A DNA stretch of 64,000 bases from Eumeta japonica (lineage: Eukaryota; Arthropoda; Insecta; Lepidoptera; Psychidae). The notes beneath the pieces were generated by a model. It was not told the origin of the DNA, did no database searches, and saw only the letters and a program-made list of their open reading frames with translations. This document shows positions 1 through 10,480 of the stretch, piece after piece (positions within the stretch are counted from its first letter, which is position 1; every line of letters starts with the position of its first letter). Where the stretch lies: NCBI GenBank assembly GCA_005406025.1, contig BGZK01001367.1, positions 62,001-126,000 of the forward strand, given 5' to 3'. The translations under genes were made by a program, and so were the position numbers.

Positions 1-540
1 CCAGTAGCTAAATATCTTAATGTTAACCTTCACTGGTATTGCATCCCTCCAATCTGTATCTTTTAGCAACCATTGGAGATATCTTTGTAGAAGGTATTCA
101 AAATCGCTGCATGACATTCGAACAAAATTACTAAATTCACTAGATGGCTCCACACAAAGTTCTGCAAGCTGGTTATCCATGCTATTCCTGGAAAAAATAA
201 CGTGTTCTATATCTATAAGTTGATGGTCAGGTTGGCTTTAAATCAAAATTTTCTTACCCAATCTATTATACAGGGTAATATTTTAATAATTAAAAGAAAA
301 AATAACTGTTGTACCTAATATTATATTATAATAACGATACAAAATCACATATTAAAATTTGTGCACTGATAAAAAATTACCCTATATATTCCACTTACTT
401 TGTTCTGTTTCTATGTATAGCCAGCATCCACCACCTTCTTCTTTTCCACTTTTTATAACTCGACTGCGATACACACTCAAGTAATAGTTAAAAGTGCTAC
501 ATAAATAAATAGCCGCGGCAGCTACAGTCTCAATATCCAT
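1..540 (-). pseudogene. PIF/Harbinger (HARBI1-like) transposase relic, first two exons, cut by the window start
   Basis: On the minus strand, exon 1 runs from the ATG at 540-538 (MDIETVAAAAIYLC...) to 399. It is followed by a consensus donor (AAA|GTAAGT, 398) and a 211-bp intron. The acceptor TTTTTTCCAG ends at 188, and exon 2 runs from 187 off the window edge. Splicing keeps the frame across the junction. Exon 2 carries 'EFSNFVRMSCSDFEYLLQ' and 'DTDWRDAIPVKV', typical of the N-terminal part of HARBI1-like nucleases encoded by PIF/Harbinger transposons, upstream of the DDE catalytic core, which lies outside the window. Near positions 22-30 the expected continuation 'LTLRYLATG' is present but one frame off, so a small deletion has shifted the frame. 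An in-frame ATG at 585 would add 15 residues, but the family usually starts at the later MD. The family assignment is fairly sure. A decayed transposon copy is more likely than a domesticated gene, because of the frameshift. Confidence 0.72.
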
Positions 541-1039
541 TTTCGTAATGTGCGAGTACGAGTTGCGTCTGACAACAATGAACATAGACTGATGGATCTA
601 CAGACGTGTGGACAGCTCGTGGAATCATCTGCGAACGTATCTGGTGACGTCCGCGGACACATCTGTTGACGTGTAGAGGAGGCGTCACCGTGTCCGACGC
701 TCGGGCCGTGGCGACCAGGGCTCAACAGCACTCTCGTGTCGAGGGCGCGGGTGACGCGCGACGAAGCGGCGTGACTCATGCTGGGAGCGGAGCACGGGCG
801 CGCCGCCGCTAGCGATGAAGCTGTGGCGGCGCGCCCGGCCACTCGACGCGGGCCGGCAGGGGCATTACCAGGCGCAGAACACGGTCGGCGGCTCCCGCCT
901 TTGTAGTTACAGTTTCAGCCAGAGACTCTCCACGAGTCGTGATTTATTCACTAAAACGTCTAATGAATGTATTAACTCACGAGGCTACACGTTTCCTTAT
1001 GCGACGATCGAGCAAACCGTAAACAATGTCTATTTTTGT
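541..1039. other. GC-rich block upstream of the Harbinger relic, with short internal repeats
   Basis: This is markedly more GC-rich than its surroundings. At 625-675 a degenerate short motif of the type TCTG..GACGT recurs three or four times, as in subterminal repeats of DNA transposons. It may be the 5' untranslated or terminal part of the Harbinger element, but I could not find a convincing terminal inverted repeat. At 793-835 an imperfect palindrome of GGCGCGCC-type sequence flanks an ATG. Short open frames here (522-842 minus, 815-1051 plus) look like by-products of GC content. Confidence 0.35.
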
Positions 1040-1787
1040 AATTTCACTTAATTCATGTGGTAATTTGGCGAAAAGCGCACGAACTCGCGTAATGAATATA
1101 TCGGCGCGTTTGGAACCCTGTTCTATAGAGAAAATATCCCAAAATTTTATGAGCTGGTCGCGGCACCATACATAGATCGAAGTTTATAAACAGCGTCCGG
1201 GCCACGTAGACACCGTCGATTTGATACCGCGCCACCATACCGCGGCATTACCGGCCAGAAGAATAGGTAATCCACGGAGGGCGTGCTCATCGTTAATATT
1301 CAAACATTCTTTGTAGACCCGATGGCGTCTAGGAATGTTTCGAGCACGTCAGGATCACTGGCACTACCATCAAAACGAGCCGTGCATTTTGCAAAACTTC
1401 CAACGTGCGATGATGGCGCTGCAGAACGGTGACCCGAGCGGCGAGCCGGGGTCGGCGAGGTCGTTCCATCGCCGTTCGGCGCCGGTGCCAATAATGATTG
1501 TATAAGAATACGATTGGACTCCGCTTGTGACCTGGCAGGGTCGAAAGCAAGGCAGCCAACTGATCTTCAGAAACTCCAGCCAAAAGTGGTGCAGGCGTGC
1601 CGTAGGCGCGGACATACACGGAGATGGATCGGCACCGTCGCGCAAGTCGACACGGGGACTGTGGTGCCACCGACGAGCCGGTCAGATGAGGCGGCGGCAG
1701 CCTGAGCCCTGGTGACGATCCCAGAACCATCGTGATGTTCGTCGTCTGAGCTGTCGTAGCGGGCTCGATAAGCTCTTTACGTGGCAT
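1040..1787 (-). pseudogene. Ty3/Gypsy-type retrotransposon Gag relic, frameshifted
   Basis: Reading the minus strand from an ATG at 1787 (MPRKELIEPATTAQTT...), the sequence resembles the Gag of lepidopteran Ty3/Gypsy elements. There is a variable N-terminal part, then 'TARFDGSASDPDVLETFLD' (about 1320-1380). After a one-base frameshift at about 1316 comes 'VYKECLNINDEHALRGLP' and 'AAVWWRGIKSTVSTW' (about 1214-1316). After another shift comes 'TRVRALFAKLPHELS' near 1050. The order R-F-x-G, ALRGLP, WWxG(I/V)K, RALLAKLP is the usual capsid-domain order in these elements. Protease and reverse transcriptase would lie below 1040 but are not seen, so the copy is truncated by the GC-rich block. At least two frameshifts make it non-functional. 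Class confidence is good; lineage within Gypsy is not determined. Confidence 0.7.
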
Positions 1788-2190
1788 CGTGAAGCACAAG
1801 CTTACGCAACTAGGAGACAGGACAGCACATATGTGATTTTGAATCCGCGCACCCACACAGCACAATATGAAACACGTATTAAACTACCGGCCACTCAGAG
1901 GCCCGCGTTGGGCGATCACTTTAGCGTGCCGGTGGGTTCATCATTTAAATAACGACACACAGATGAAACAAATCAGTTTAATGTCCACCAGTGTACACGC
2001 AAACATATTGTTTAGAGGAAATACCTTAAAATTATATAATTACATTGAATTTTACAATGTCAAACGGGCTGCATGGACTGCCCAGTGCGCGCGTTCGGCT
2101 TTTAACGGCTCCCGACTCGAATTGTGCCGAAGTTTACCGAGCGTATACCGATGAATATTTGTATTTCAAATAAATGACAAGTGCGCGCTA
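1788..2190 (-). other. Possible leader and 5' LTR remnant of the Gypsy copy
   Basis: Upstream of the Gag start on the minus strand is 'gatcgcccaacgcgggcc' (plus 1902-1919). It resembles the primer-binding region 'gcgcccaacgtggg' found just inside the 5' LTR of many insect Gypsy elements. AT-rich sequence follows to about 2190, as in an LTR, but only one copy is present. LTR ends and a target duplication cannot be defined. Confidence 0.25.
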
Positions 2191-3089
2191 CAAAATTTGT
2201 TTTGATTAGCAGCGATGAAGTTTTATTATAAAAACCTCTGGCATATTTTTGTTTCATCTTGAATATGAACACTTGTTTATATTTGTTTATATTCCTGCTC
2301 GATTTGTGCAGATGAGTTGTTGTTAAAACAACTCACTAATATAAAATTGTACTGCAGTTTACAGGCGCTGAGAATAAGCCACGGAAATTCCCAGGAGACG
2401 TTAAGACATCGAAAAAGATGTATTTTCCTTTTAAGGATTTAAGGGGATATGAAGAAGATAAGTATAAAATAGAATTTAAAATGTCTTATATATCGTATTT
2501 ATACAAACCATTTGGAGTGCCTACTTAAGAATGGACAGCATATGGTCCGTTTTCCTCGACATTTGGAATTACACGAGGGTGTATCTAGATATTTAGATAT
2601 AATATGAATGCAAATCGAGCTTACTTAAACTTCATTAAAACCAAACAATTTTCATCTATTATATTTCAAAGATCGAATCATAGATGGGAAAACAAACGTT
2701 GTTACAGAAGATAAAAACGGATCGAAAGGAACGCGCATGCTCGAGGATATGACGAAATCTCGGATGCTGTTACCGTGATAAATCCATCGTTGCTATCGTA
2801 TTTTGCGTACGGGGTAACGTTTTTCGCGGATAAACTGAGGCGGAGCTTACATACACATGGCGTATTTTCAGAGGTTTATTGGATTTACACAGTTCAAAAA
2901 TACAATTGGCGAGGAGAAATGAGTAACGTCAGAGCATTCGTAGCGATACTCGGAAATGCTAGTTGAGCTCGCCCCGAGTGATATTGCAAAGCGCGTATTT
3001 GCATTCTCCATTTTGCCTGTTCCCGATAAAATCGTGAAAAAGGTAGCGTGTTCAATGTACCACTAATTTTAGACTCTAATGGTAGAGAC
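2191..3089. other. No recognisable feature
   Basis: AT-rich non-coding sequence. A 63-codon open frame at 2775-2966 has no recognisable motif. I see no repeat structure. Confidence 0.4.
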
Positions 3090-4450
3090 GTGAAAGTTTT
3101 TTTTGTTCCGTATTATAATTTATGTACAATAACATACAAACGAGTAAAACATGATTATTCAGTTTGTCCTATCCTTTTTGACTTTTCGCTATAACATGGA
3201 AAATTTTCATAAAATTGGAAAGGTACTATTTTCATCCCCGATTTTCGAAAATCAATTTTTTACTAGATCTTAACGTTTTGATCCAAAAACATCTATTTCG
3301 ACCATTTTTCCAATGATGTCAGCCTTTGTGTATGTGCTTCTGTGTCTGTCTATATATATCTCTATATCTCTGCAGTGTGTGTGTGTGTGCAGGTCTGCAG
3401 GTCTATTCAACTTAAAATATAACATCGATTGTTACAAACCGCATCAAAATCGATGGGTTCCTTCGAAAGATATCATTAACAGAAAATTCGTAAACAAAGG
3501 TTTTTATCTTTTTTATAGTATTTTATACTTTGTGAAATTCTTGATCGATTCATATTTGATCTTCGGTCATTTTTTGTTTGAAAAACTACGGGGACGCCAT
3601 TAAGCAAATAAAAATAAAAAAACGGGTTCCAAAGATATTGTAGCTGAAAAATAAAAAGAAAAGCGGTTTTTAATGCGTATATATTTTTGAATTGTAAAAG
3701 CTTAAAACGTATAAGAACTATATTTTTGAGCTCTAAAAGTTTGAAAAAGCAATAAAATCGATATTTTGAACATGATGGGTTAAATAATTTACTGCTCTTT
3801 AATTTTTAACGCTTTGAGCTCGAAAGTAGCAACAAGTTTCGGGGACAGTCTGAGGGGTCAATCGTGTTTCAAATTTTTGAAATCAAAAATTCATACGACA
3901 ATGTTTATAATTCAAGTATCTTTAAAACACATTGATAAATAACCATAGCGGAAAGTTTCAGAGATGGTCTACAGGTTCAACCATTTTACAGATATTTAAA
4001 AGTATAATTAAATGTCAAATTTCCAAATTTATGTCATTACAAATAGGTGAACTTCATTTGACGCGTATCGTTGTAAGTTTGAAAATATTTCTAAGTATTT
4101 CAAGCCGTTGTAATTTCTTCGATATGTCCATTTCTAAAAGGAGGCGCCTGTGCGCTTTTTTTCGGAGCGATTCGACGTATGTTTTAGTCACCATCGCTCC
4201 AGTCTGGATGCTATTTGGCCTTAAAATTTTTCAGTATGCCGCGAACGACATTAAATCACGTACCAAGTTTTATTTCTACAGCTCTACTGCTTTGGATTTT
4301 ATTGACACAATTTTTTTTCATTTCGTCACACTTATTCAAAGAGAACTCTTGCAGTCGTTTCGGTAGTATTATAAAGCTAGATTTCGTATGTTTCTTGGGA
4401 TAGAGTTTAAGCATGGAACGTAAAGGTTCAGTTTGGTAAAGTAAAGGTTG
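3090..4450. repeat. Probable decayed interspersed repeat with short (TG)n tract
   Basis: Wording such as 'ccccgattttcgaaaatc' and 'gatgtcagcctttgtgtat', followed by a short TG run at about 3378-3392, resembles an abundant lepidopteran repeat that I cannot name. The 144-codon frame at 3932-4366 shows no family motif and looks fortuitous. Ends and class are undetermined. Confidence 0.3.
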
Positions 4451-5622
4451 CATAAAGTAATATTTCAAGAAACAAAATAATATTATGATATTTTCTTATT
4501 AATTACTCTGCTAAGTTTCTAAATATTAAACGTCAGATTTATTTTAAATTACATTTGTCTTGTTTTCAAAATTTAAGAAAGTCTTTTTCAGACTACAGTC
4601 ACTATTTGATACCTAAAACAAGCTTCAGTGACATTTTTGAATAGATCATTGCATATTTTCGGGCATTAAACGCATATGTTCCTTAAATATTAATCCCGTA
4701 TTGCGGCGTATCATAGGCGCTTACCAAAAAAAACGATCCAGCAGATTGTGTGCTACAACTCCTAGAATGCCTTGATATTTCGCGACAACCAGGGCGACAG
4801 ATGGCCCGGTCGGACGTACACCTACTAGGATTTCTTTCACGACAGATGTCGGCCCGAGCGTAGCTTAATTATATTATTAGCTTTCTCTTACTTCGCCTTC
4901 GACATAACGAATCACTTTGCTGTGTTTGATAAACTTTCTACTTTGACGTAGATAGCAACGTTTCTTCGAGACGCGAATCAAATCTTCATCGCCAGCTATT
5001 TAGTTAAATAATATTTTGAGGAGTAAATTAAAAAATGTTATTAACTAAATGATAAATTTCCAATAATTTTGGAAACGGGTTAATCTGTTAACCTGTAGTT
5101 AGTTGTGAATAAGCCATAATATTATTATATTAAGATAGATTAAGATACAATTTCGTATTCATATGGTCAGAGTTACAGTGTAAAATTTTATTTCCTTTTG
5201 AAATAATAAAAGTTAATATATTAAACACTACACTGTCTAGTATTATTATATAATTATTCATTTTCGTCCGTTCATGCACATGAACAAAGAAATAAATAGA
5301 AAAAAGTCATTATATTATTTAATTGTTAAAGCAGTAAAATGTGTTACATTGATATATATTACAAAACATCTGTCTGTCTGTCCGTTTATGCCCTCTTCAC
5401 ATGAAAATCACTTATCCCAATTATGTATATGTTTTTTTCAATTTATAGCTATGTTATCTGGCCATGTTACTTTGTGACATAAAGTAATACACAAACTACA
5501 CAGTGATGTTAATAGTAAATCAAGTCGGAAAAAAGGATATTTTTGGGCGCTTAAACTGCTAACTCTGAATAAACTATTAGGAAAGTATTAAATAATTAAT
5601 ATTAATATTTTTCTTATCGTAT
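4451..5622. other. No recognisable gene
   Basis: AT-rich sequence. At 4740-4870 a more GC-balanced stretch (aacgatccagcagattg..., cagatgtcggcccgagcg) could be a small repeat, but I could not place it. A 'ctgtctgtctgtccg' run near 5370 is typical of degenerate insect repeats. Confidence 0.35.
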
Positions 5623-5700
5623 GTTCATGCCTATTTCCCAGAAGGGTAAGCAGAGACTATAGATTTTCACGTGGCATGATCTCTGCGTCGTACTCTGTTA
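5623..5700 (-). mobile_element. RTE-like LINE, 3'-terminal fragment
   Basis: Antisense copy of the 3' end of the RTE-type element also seen at 6838 and 11160. The motif 'cctatttcccagaagggtaa' followed by 'cagagactatagatt' is shared, and it encodes on the minus strand the terminal SIVSAYP-type residues. It abuts the sense-oriented RTE fragment that starts at about 5715, giving a head-to-head junction. Confidence 0.6.
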
Positions 5701-5714
5701 CGTCTGTCACTCGT

Positions 5715-6560
5715 CTCATCCACACTCGTACCGTATGTCAAATGCCTGCTGTATACCGACAACCAAGTAATCCTTGCGCCGTCGGCGTACAGGCTGCAGA
5801 AAACAGTAACTAACGTGAATAATGCAAGAAAAGAGGTATGAAAGTAAATAAAGTAAATATCAGCAAGACTAAAGTGATGGTGTTTGAAAGAGGCGAAAGC
5901 ATGACCGAATGCGAAATACACACACAAACACACATACATACTTATGTATATACATACAAGGTGAGAATAAGAAAGTAAGACAATGAACAAGCGAAAGAGT
6001 TTGTATACCTGGGTAGAGTCTGTTTACAAATGATGCTAAACCTGAGTGAGATATCGAAAGGGGAGTGAATGCGGGAAATAAAAAGTCTCAAAATAAGCGC
6101 GTTGGGCTATATATAATGGGGTTTTTATCCTTACACTTATGTATGGTAGTGAAATTTGGGCATATCAAAAGAAAAATGAAAATAGAGTCAATGCGGTGGA
6201 GATGCACTCTCTGCTTAATATTTGTAGAGAGTCTCTGAAAAATAGATGTAGGAACAGTGATAACAGAGAACGGTGTGACTTAAAAGAAGATGTAGTGACT
6301 AGAGTAGAAAAAAATATATTGGGGTGGTTTAATCATCTCGAAAGGATGAATTAAAGTAGACAGACTAAACAAACTTATAGGACGAATGTGTGTGATGAAA
6401 AAGTCAGTAAAGGTCACCCTAGAAAACCCTACGCAATCTGTATTGGTAGCGTATTAAAAAAGGGCCAAATGTTAAGGACCGAAAAGCGATGAGCTTACAT
6501 GATAAGATTGATGGACATTAGTGAAGAAAGAGATATTTTAAATTAATGTACTACATAATT
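5715..6560 (+). pseudogene. RTE-like LINE reverse transcriptase, C-terminal half, decayed
   Basis: Plus-strand relic of the ORF2 polyprotein of an RTE-type non-LTR retrotransposon (often annotated in insects as craniofacial development protein 2-like). It begins at the reverse-transcriptase catalytic box: 'CLLYTDNQVILAPSAYRLQ', where the expected YADD has become YTDN, so the active site is lost. It continues to 'EFVYLG' near 6000, then an open stretch at 6139-6354 with 'MYGSEIWAYQKKNENRVNAV' and 'RNSDNRERCDLKEDVVTRVE', and the C-terminal 'GWFNHLERMN'. Stops and frameshifts occur near 5860, 6070 and 6354. The endonuclease domain is absent, as in a 5'-truncated LINE. Sister fragments lie at 11160 and 40290. 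Confidence 0.8.
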
Positions 6561-6837
6561 AAGAAGGCTCCTAATAAGTATTTTTGTGTTTAAAATAAAA
6601 TCCAACGGTCAAAGAGAATGCGGAAGAGAGTGGGGGCGCTATGCCCGTGCGCTACTGTACTTATGAACTTAAAATAATAAAAAAAAAAGTTAACATTATT
6701 CCATGCGAGCGGAGCCGTGGGCTCGGCTTATCATTCAAAGATATTATTTTTCCTGATCTGATTGATAGTCTCGTCGAACCCAGTATCATAAAAAATATTA
6801 GAATGTGATATATATAGTATGTAATATAATAATATTA
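6561..6837. other. Spacer between RTE fragments
   Basis: Short non-coding interval with a GC-rich patch (cggaagagagtgggggcgct, about 6623). No gene seen. Confidence 0.35.
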
Positions 6838-6935
6838 ATATAAACTCACGCTTATTTCCCAGAAGGGTAGGCAAAGATTCCCACATGGTCTTTGCATATC
6901 TCTCTTGCGTCACTGTAAAGCCTGCCTTGCCTCAT
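6838..6935 (-). mobile_element. RTE-like LINE, 3'-terminal fragment
   Basis: Second antisense 3' end of the RTE family in this cluster. 'taatattaatataaactcac' is the AT-rich tail in reverse, followed by 'cccagaagggtaggcaaag' and 'tcccacatggtctttgcata'. It is truncated after about 100 bp, as expected of a heavily 5'-truncated LINE insertion. Confidence 0.65.
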
Positions 6936-7110
6936 GAAATATATGTCGTATATAAAATATCATTTTACTCCTACGACTTCGCGTAGACAGTGTCCTGCAT
7001 CTGGCGTGCGCTTTATTTATTAAACGTAACCTGAAACGATATTTTTATTGCTTATGCGCTTTGTTTTAGTGATACGAGTGCTGGGCCTGAACTAGATGGA
7101 CGTAAATTGA

Positions 7111-7392
7111 AATTTAATAATGGTTGTTTTATTACATTCCTTAAATTTAACCTTCTCCTTTAATTCAATTTAATAACGACTGTTTTATCATAATATTTAA
7201 ATTTAGTCTTCTTCTCTAATTAAATTTAATAATGGTTGTTTTATTACGTTACTTAAATTTTGACTTCTTTTTTAAATTCAATTTAATAACGACTGTTTTG
7301 TCATATTATTTAAATTTCGTCTTCTTCTCTAATTAAATTTGATAATGGTTGTTTTACTACATTATTTAAATTTAGTCTTTGTCTTTAATTAA
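7111..7392. repeat. Tandem repeat: five 56-57-bp monomers in an alternating A-B-A-B-A order
   Basis: Monomers start at about 7111, 7167, 7223, 7280 and 7336. Each begins AATTTRATAA, contains a TGTTTT core and ends in a pyrimidine-rich TCTTCTTCT-like stretch. Odd monomers read 'ataatggttgttttattac' and even ones 'ataacgactgttttatcat', so the real unit is a dimer of about 112 bp. This implies that the array grew by duplicating a two-monomer unit. Confidence 0.85.
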
Positions 7393-7410
7393 TTTTTTCT
7401 GGTAGTATAC

Positions 7411-7475
7411 ATTTTTTTTATATAAAAAGGCTCCTTTAAGCGTGACATAATCTATTTCTCATCTCGATCAGTTCA
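7411..7475 (+). promoter_or_regulatory. TATA-box and initiator-like sequence next to the tandem array
   Basis: TATAAAAAGG starts at 7421. A CTATTTC initiator-like match with its A at 7454 lies about 33 bp downstream, and TCAGT, the favoured arthropod initiator, is at 7468-7472. No open frame follows within several hundred bases. This is either an LTR-like or non-coding RNA promoter, or chance in AT-rich DNA. Confidence 0.25.
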
Positions 7476-8336
7476 GCAATCCGAGCGCAACCGAAAGGCA
7501 AACATTCAAACAAAGATTCTTTCAATTCATACACTGCATCGTCCAAAACTGATTCGTAATCAGCTTGTCAAATATTTGCGGCGTATGAACAGCGTATATT
7601 CTCAAAACGGATTCCGATGTGGAAACCCAACAATAAACTTAATTTAAAAATACATCCGCATGCAAGACCAGTTTACCGGATTATGGTTTATATTAACAGT
7701 AATTTGTTGAATACGCTCATGTCATGTTTGCTTAACTACTGATATCGTATATTGAAAGCACAAGGTTTCACATAAAACATGACCAATATTTTGTTACCGG
7801 TTCGTTTTGATTAATCTGAATTTCATTGACTTATTAACTTTTCGTAGTTAGGGCTAAAAGAAATTGTATTCAAAACTACATTCATTTGAAATATCATACA
7901 TAATACTCGGAATATGTTATTATATTATAAATTTCCTGTAAACTCCGAAGGCAGATTTTGTTCATAACGAGGTAGTAATTTGATAGTAGCTTTTTTTTCA
8001 AATTTAATTATATAGAATCACAATTAATATTAAAATATCACAGAAACAAACGATCCGAAAATCCCTCATAAGCGAATTCACCATCAGAGAGTAGATTAAA
8101 TCATTGTCCCGCACATAGTCACCACACTGATAATAAGGGACTTTAGCAGCTCGCCATCCTTTTTAGAGTTAGTATAAGGGATTTACGTCCAAGTCCTCAA
8201 GCATGAAATAAAAGTCTAAAAAACCGCAGGCTAACACCAAAATCTCCCGTATTGTTTTGAGCAATAACGTTTTAGTGCTTTTCGAAGTCGAGAACATAAT
8301 TCCTCATATTTTCAAGCAATAGAAAGTTCCCCTTCA
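7476..8336. other. No recognisable feature
   Basis: AT-rich non-coding sequence, with no open frame or repeat that I can identify. Confidence 0.4.
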
Positions 8337-8361
8337 TATTATATATATATATATATATATA
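8337..8361. repeat. (TA)n microsatellite
   Basis: Uninterrupted AT dinucleotide run of about 20-24 bases. Confidence 0.9.
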
Positions 8362-8930
8362 CAAAAAAATTATGTAATCGTTGCTTTTCAATTATTATTG
8401 CATATGTATCTTTTGATCAAAGCTACGGATTTAGATGAGACATGCAGCGATGGATGTAGATTTTTGAACTCAAAAGACTTTATATTTAAAAATAGATTTT
8501 TTATTAAATCAATAAATTATTTTAAGACATTTTTTTTCGAAAATTTTTCGATAACGGTGTTTTGAATCAATGCAATCAATTTTTAGTTTTAAGAAGAATT
8601 GCGATTTCGGATGCAGTTTTTTTAATTGCAAAAACAAATTAAAATTTCAAATTGTTTCTTTCAAGATTACAACGATAAAACACATTTTGAATTATTTTTC
8701 GTCCGTGATATCTCTCGAAGAAATGAACTGAAACACAGTTTTATTAGCAATAGATATTAATGGACTTTGTATAATATTGGTTCATTAGCGAAGCAATTAT
8801 TCGAACAAATTATTAAAGAAAAGGTTTTTGTTAAACTTCAAATGATAGTAGACAACTTAAATCAAGTCGTTTTAATTGTTGCTAGGCACATATAAATCGG
8901 TCCATTACTTCAAAAGATATTTAAGATTTG
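8362..8930. other. AT-rich sequence, possible unclassified repeat
   Basis: No open frame. Phrases such as 'ttttttcgaaaatttttcg' and 'gtccgtgatatctctcgaag' resemble generic lepidopteran interspersed repeats, but I could not assign a class. Confidence 0.25.
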
Positions 8931-8970
8931 CACGCACACATACACACATAACACACACACATACACATAC
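8931..8970. repeat. CA-rich microsatellite
   Basis: Imperfect (CA)n with TA interruptions. Confidence 0.85.
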
Positions 8971-8984
8971 TACTGTGGTAGAGT

Positions 8985-9275
8985 TATGCAGTATTGAACT
9001 TAACTACAACACGAAATGGGTTCGCCCTATGAAATATCACACACACACAGAATACGGACGTGAAGTAACAGCTTTGCTGTTGCGTCCAATGAGTGAGAGT
9101 TCCGATGGCCCACCCTCTACATCACCCCTTTTTCTCTCCATCAATTTCACAATTCCCCTCTTTCAGATATTTTATTTCTGAATAAGGCTGCCAACGCACT
9201 GACAATTCCTTTGGGGTTGCGAGTGTCCACGGGCAGCGGTGACCATCCTCTCTCTGATAGCTCGCCTGCTAGTTT
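8985..9275 (+). repeat. Lepidopteran SINE-like repeat, copy 1
   Basis: Shares its order of blocks with the copy at 44055-44395: 'aaatgggttcgcc', 'gaaatatcacacac' then 'gaatacggacgtgaagtaac', a CT-rich middle ('tctacatcacccct'), and the 3' block 'gctgccaacgcactgacaat', 'ttgcgagtgtccacgggcag', 'tagctcgcctgctagtttt'. This 3' block is one of the commonest interspersed sequences in moth and butterfly genomes. No coding capacity. I cannot tell whether it is an independent SINE or a LINE tail. Confidence 0.7.
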
Positions 9276-9779
9276 TTTCCTTAAATATACTGTAATAAAA
9301 TATATACATAAACACGCCAATACACACAGGAAAATATTCTTCTTAAAATTAGATCAATATGGTTTGAATTGCTAAATTTGAGCCTTTCAATTTGAACTAA
9401 ATAGTAATGGTAACACATTCGAATTAAATTTAAAAATATCATTTTCACATATACGAAAAATGTCCACATATATTTTTAATTCATATGCTGTTAATATTAG
9501 CACGTTGGTGATGCGAATTCATAAGATGTTTCTCTTTTCCCAATAAAATCTCCCAACATTCATCACGATTCACGATCAACGTAAATCGTGATTTAAAAAA
9601 TCGGGACGAAGATAATAACTTCCTTATAGTTTTGCGTAAATTTTCATTTTTTTTTTTGAGGGCAAAAAATTGTGCACACAAGTCACATACAGATACATAC
9701 TAATCCTACAACAAGGGTGTGCAATGAAAACAACAATAACAGCAAGTATTCGTTTAAAGGAAACACAGAAGAAGGATAT
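9276..9779. other. No recognisable feature
   Basis: AT-rich sequence, including a small palindrome around 9570 (cacgattcacgatcaacg). No gene. Confidence 0.35.
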
Positions 9780-10019
9780 CGGCACATTCATCGTAGTTCG
9801 CTCGGCGCGCTGAGTTCCGGCCGCGGGTGTCGGGCGCGGGTCTGCAGCTCCATAAATAACGGCCGGATGCCGGCAAACAATTGTAATGCTGGACACAATA
9901 AAAACGCCGCTACGACGGAAAAAAAAGAACTAGCGAACACATCCAATCGAGGGTATTATTTATCGAGCGCTGATCCTTTATCAGGTCTAAACGACGCCAG
10001 TGCCGTATTTTTTTTTTAG
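9780..10019. promoter_or_regulatory. GC-rich island with posterior-homeodomain-like sites (candidate regulatory element)
   Basis: A GC-rich stretch (ctcggcgcgctgagttcc, ggccgcgggtgtcgggcg) in AT-rich surroundings. It contains CCATAAATAAC (about 9850), CACAATAAAAACG (about 9895) and TATTTATCG (about 9957), which resemble Abdominal-B/Caudal-type (TTTATNR) sites. No convincing open frame. The regulatory role is inferred from composition and motif clustering only. Confidence 0.35.
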
Positions 10020-10179
10020 GTATCATCAACTTTAGAGCTATGTGCTACCGAAAGAATTACGTCATAGTATCGTCTTATTTATTAAACACTGATCTTAGTT
10101 TTATAAACGCTCGAAATACTTTTTTACCTAATTATTTATGTTATTTCACAGTGGAAAAACGTCATACGATTGCAGCTTA

Positions 10180-10480
10180 TGACTGAAGGCTGTCACGCGA
10201 AGAGCGAACGCACACTTCGAGCTGGGGTCATCAATATTCCCGTTTCAATTTATCCGGCCCGGTCTTCGCCGACGCGAGGGTGCGCAGTGAGAGAATTAGC
10301 GCTCGCCGTGGCCTCCGCGAGGGCTACAGGCGAGAGCTCGCGAAGGGCTCGCCTGTACTGCGGTTAGGACGAGTGCCGTCAGATTACCGGACTATACCGC
10401 ATTAAGCTGTACGAGCCCTAATGACACTTCAAGAATGCGCGGTGACGCTGCGCCATCGCGGCCGGTTACTTTACTCGTGT
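10180..10480. promoter_or_regulatory. GC-rich island (candidate regulatory or promoter block)
   Basis: GC-rich, with a near-palindromic stretch 'cgagagctcgcgaagggct' around 10330 and no TE signature. A 65-codon frame at 10170-10367 is probably a compositional by-product. Confidence 0.3.

Noticed and set aside
3932..4366. 144-codon open frame on the plus strand
   Set aside because: No domain, AT-driven composition, and it lies in probable repeat sequence.
5667..5990. 107-codon minus frame with hydrophobic stretches
   Set aside because: It is antisense to the recognisable RTE reverse transcriptase relic and includes a CA-repeat translated as alternating residues.
5623..6560. Twin-priming (5' inversion) of a single RTE insertion
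   Set aside because: The antisense 3' end and the sense fragment both reach the C-terminal part of the element, so they overlap and cannot be two halves of one copy.
8876..9181. 101-codon open frame
   Set aside because: It translates the CA microsatellite and the SINE-like repeat.
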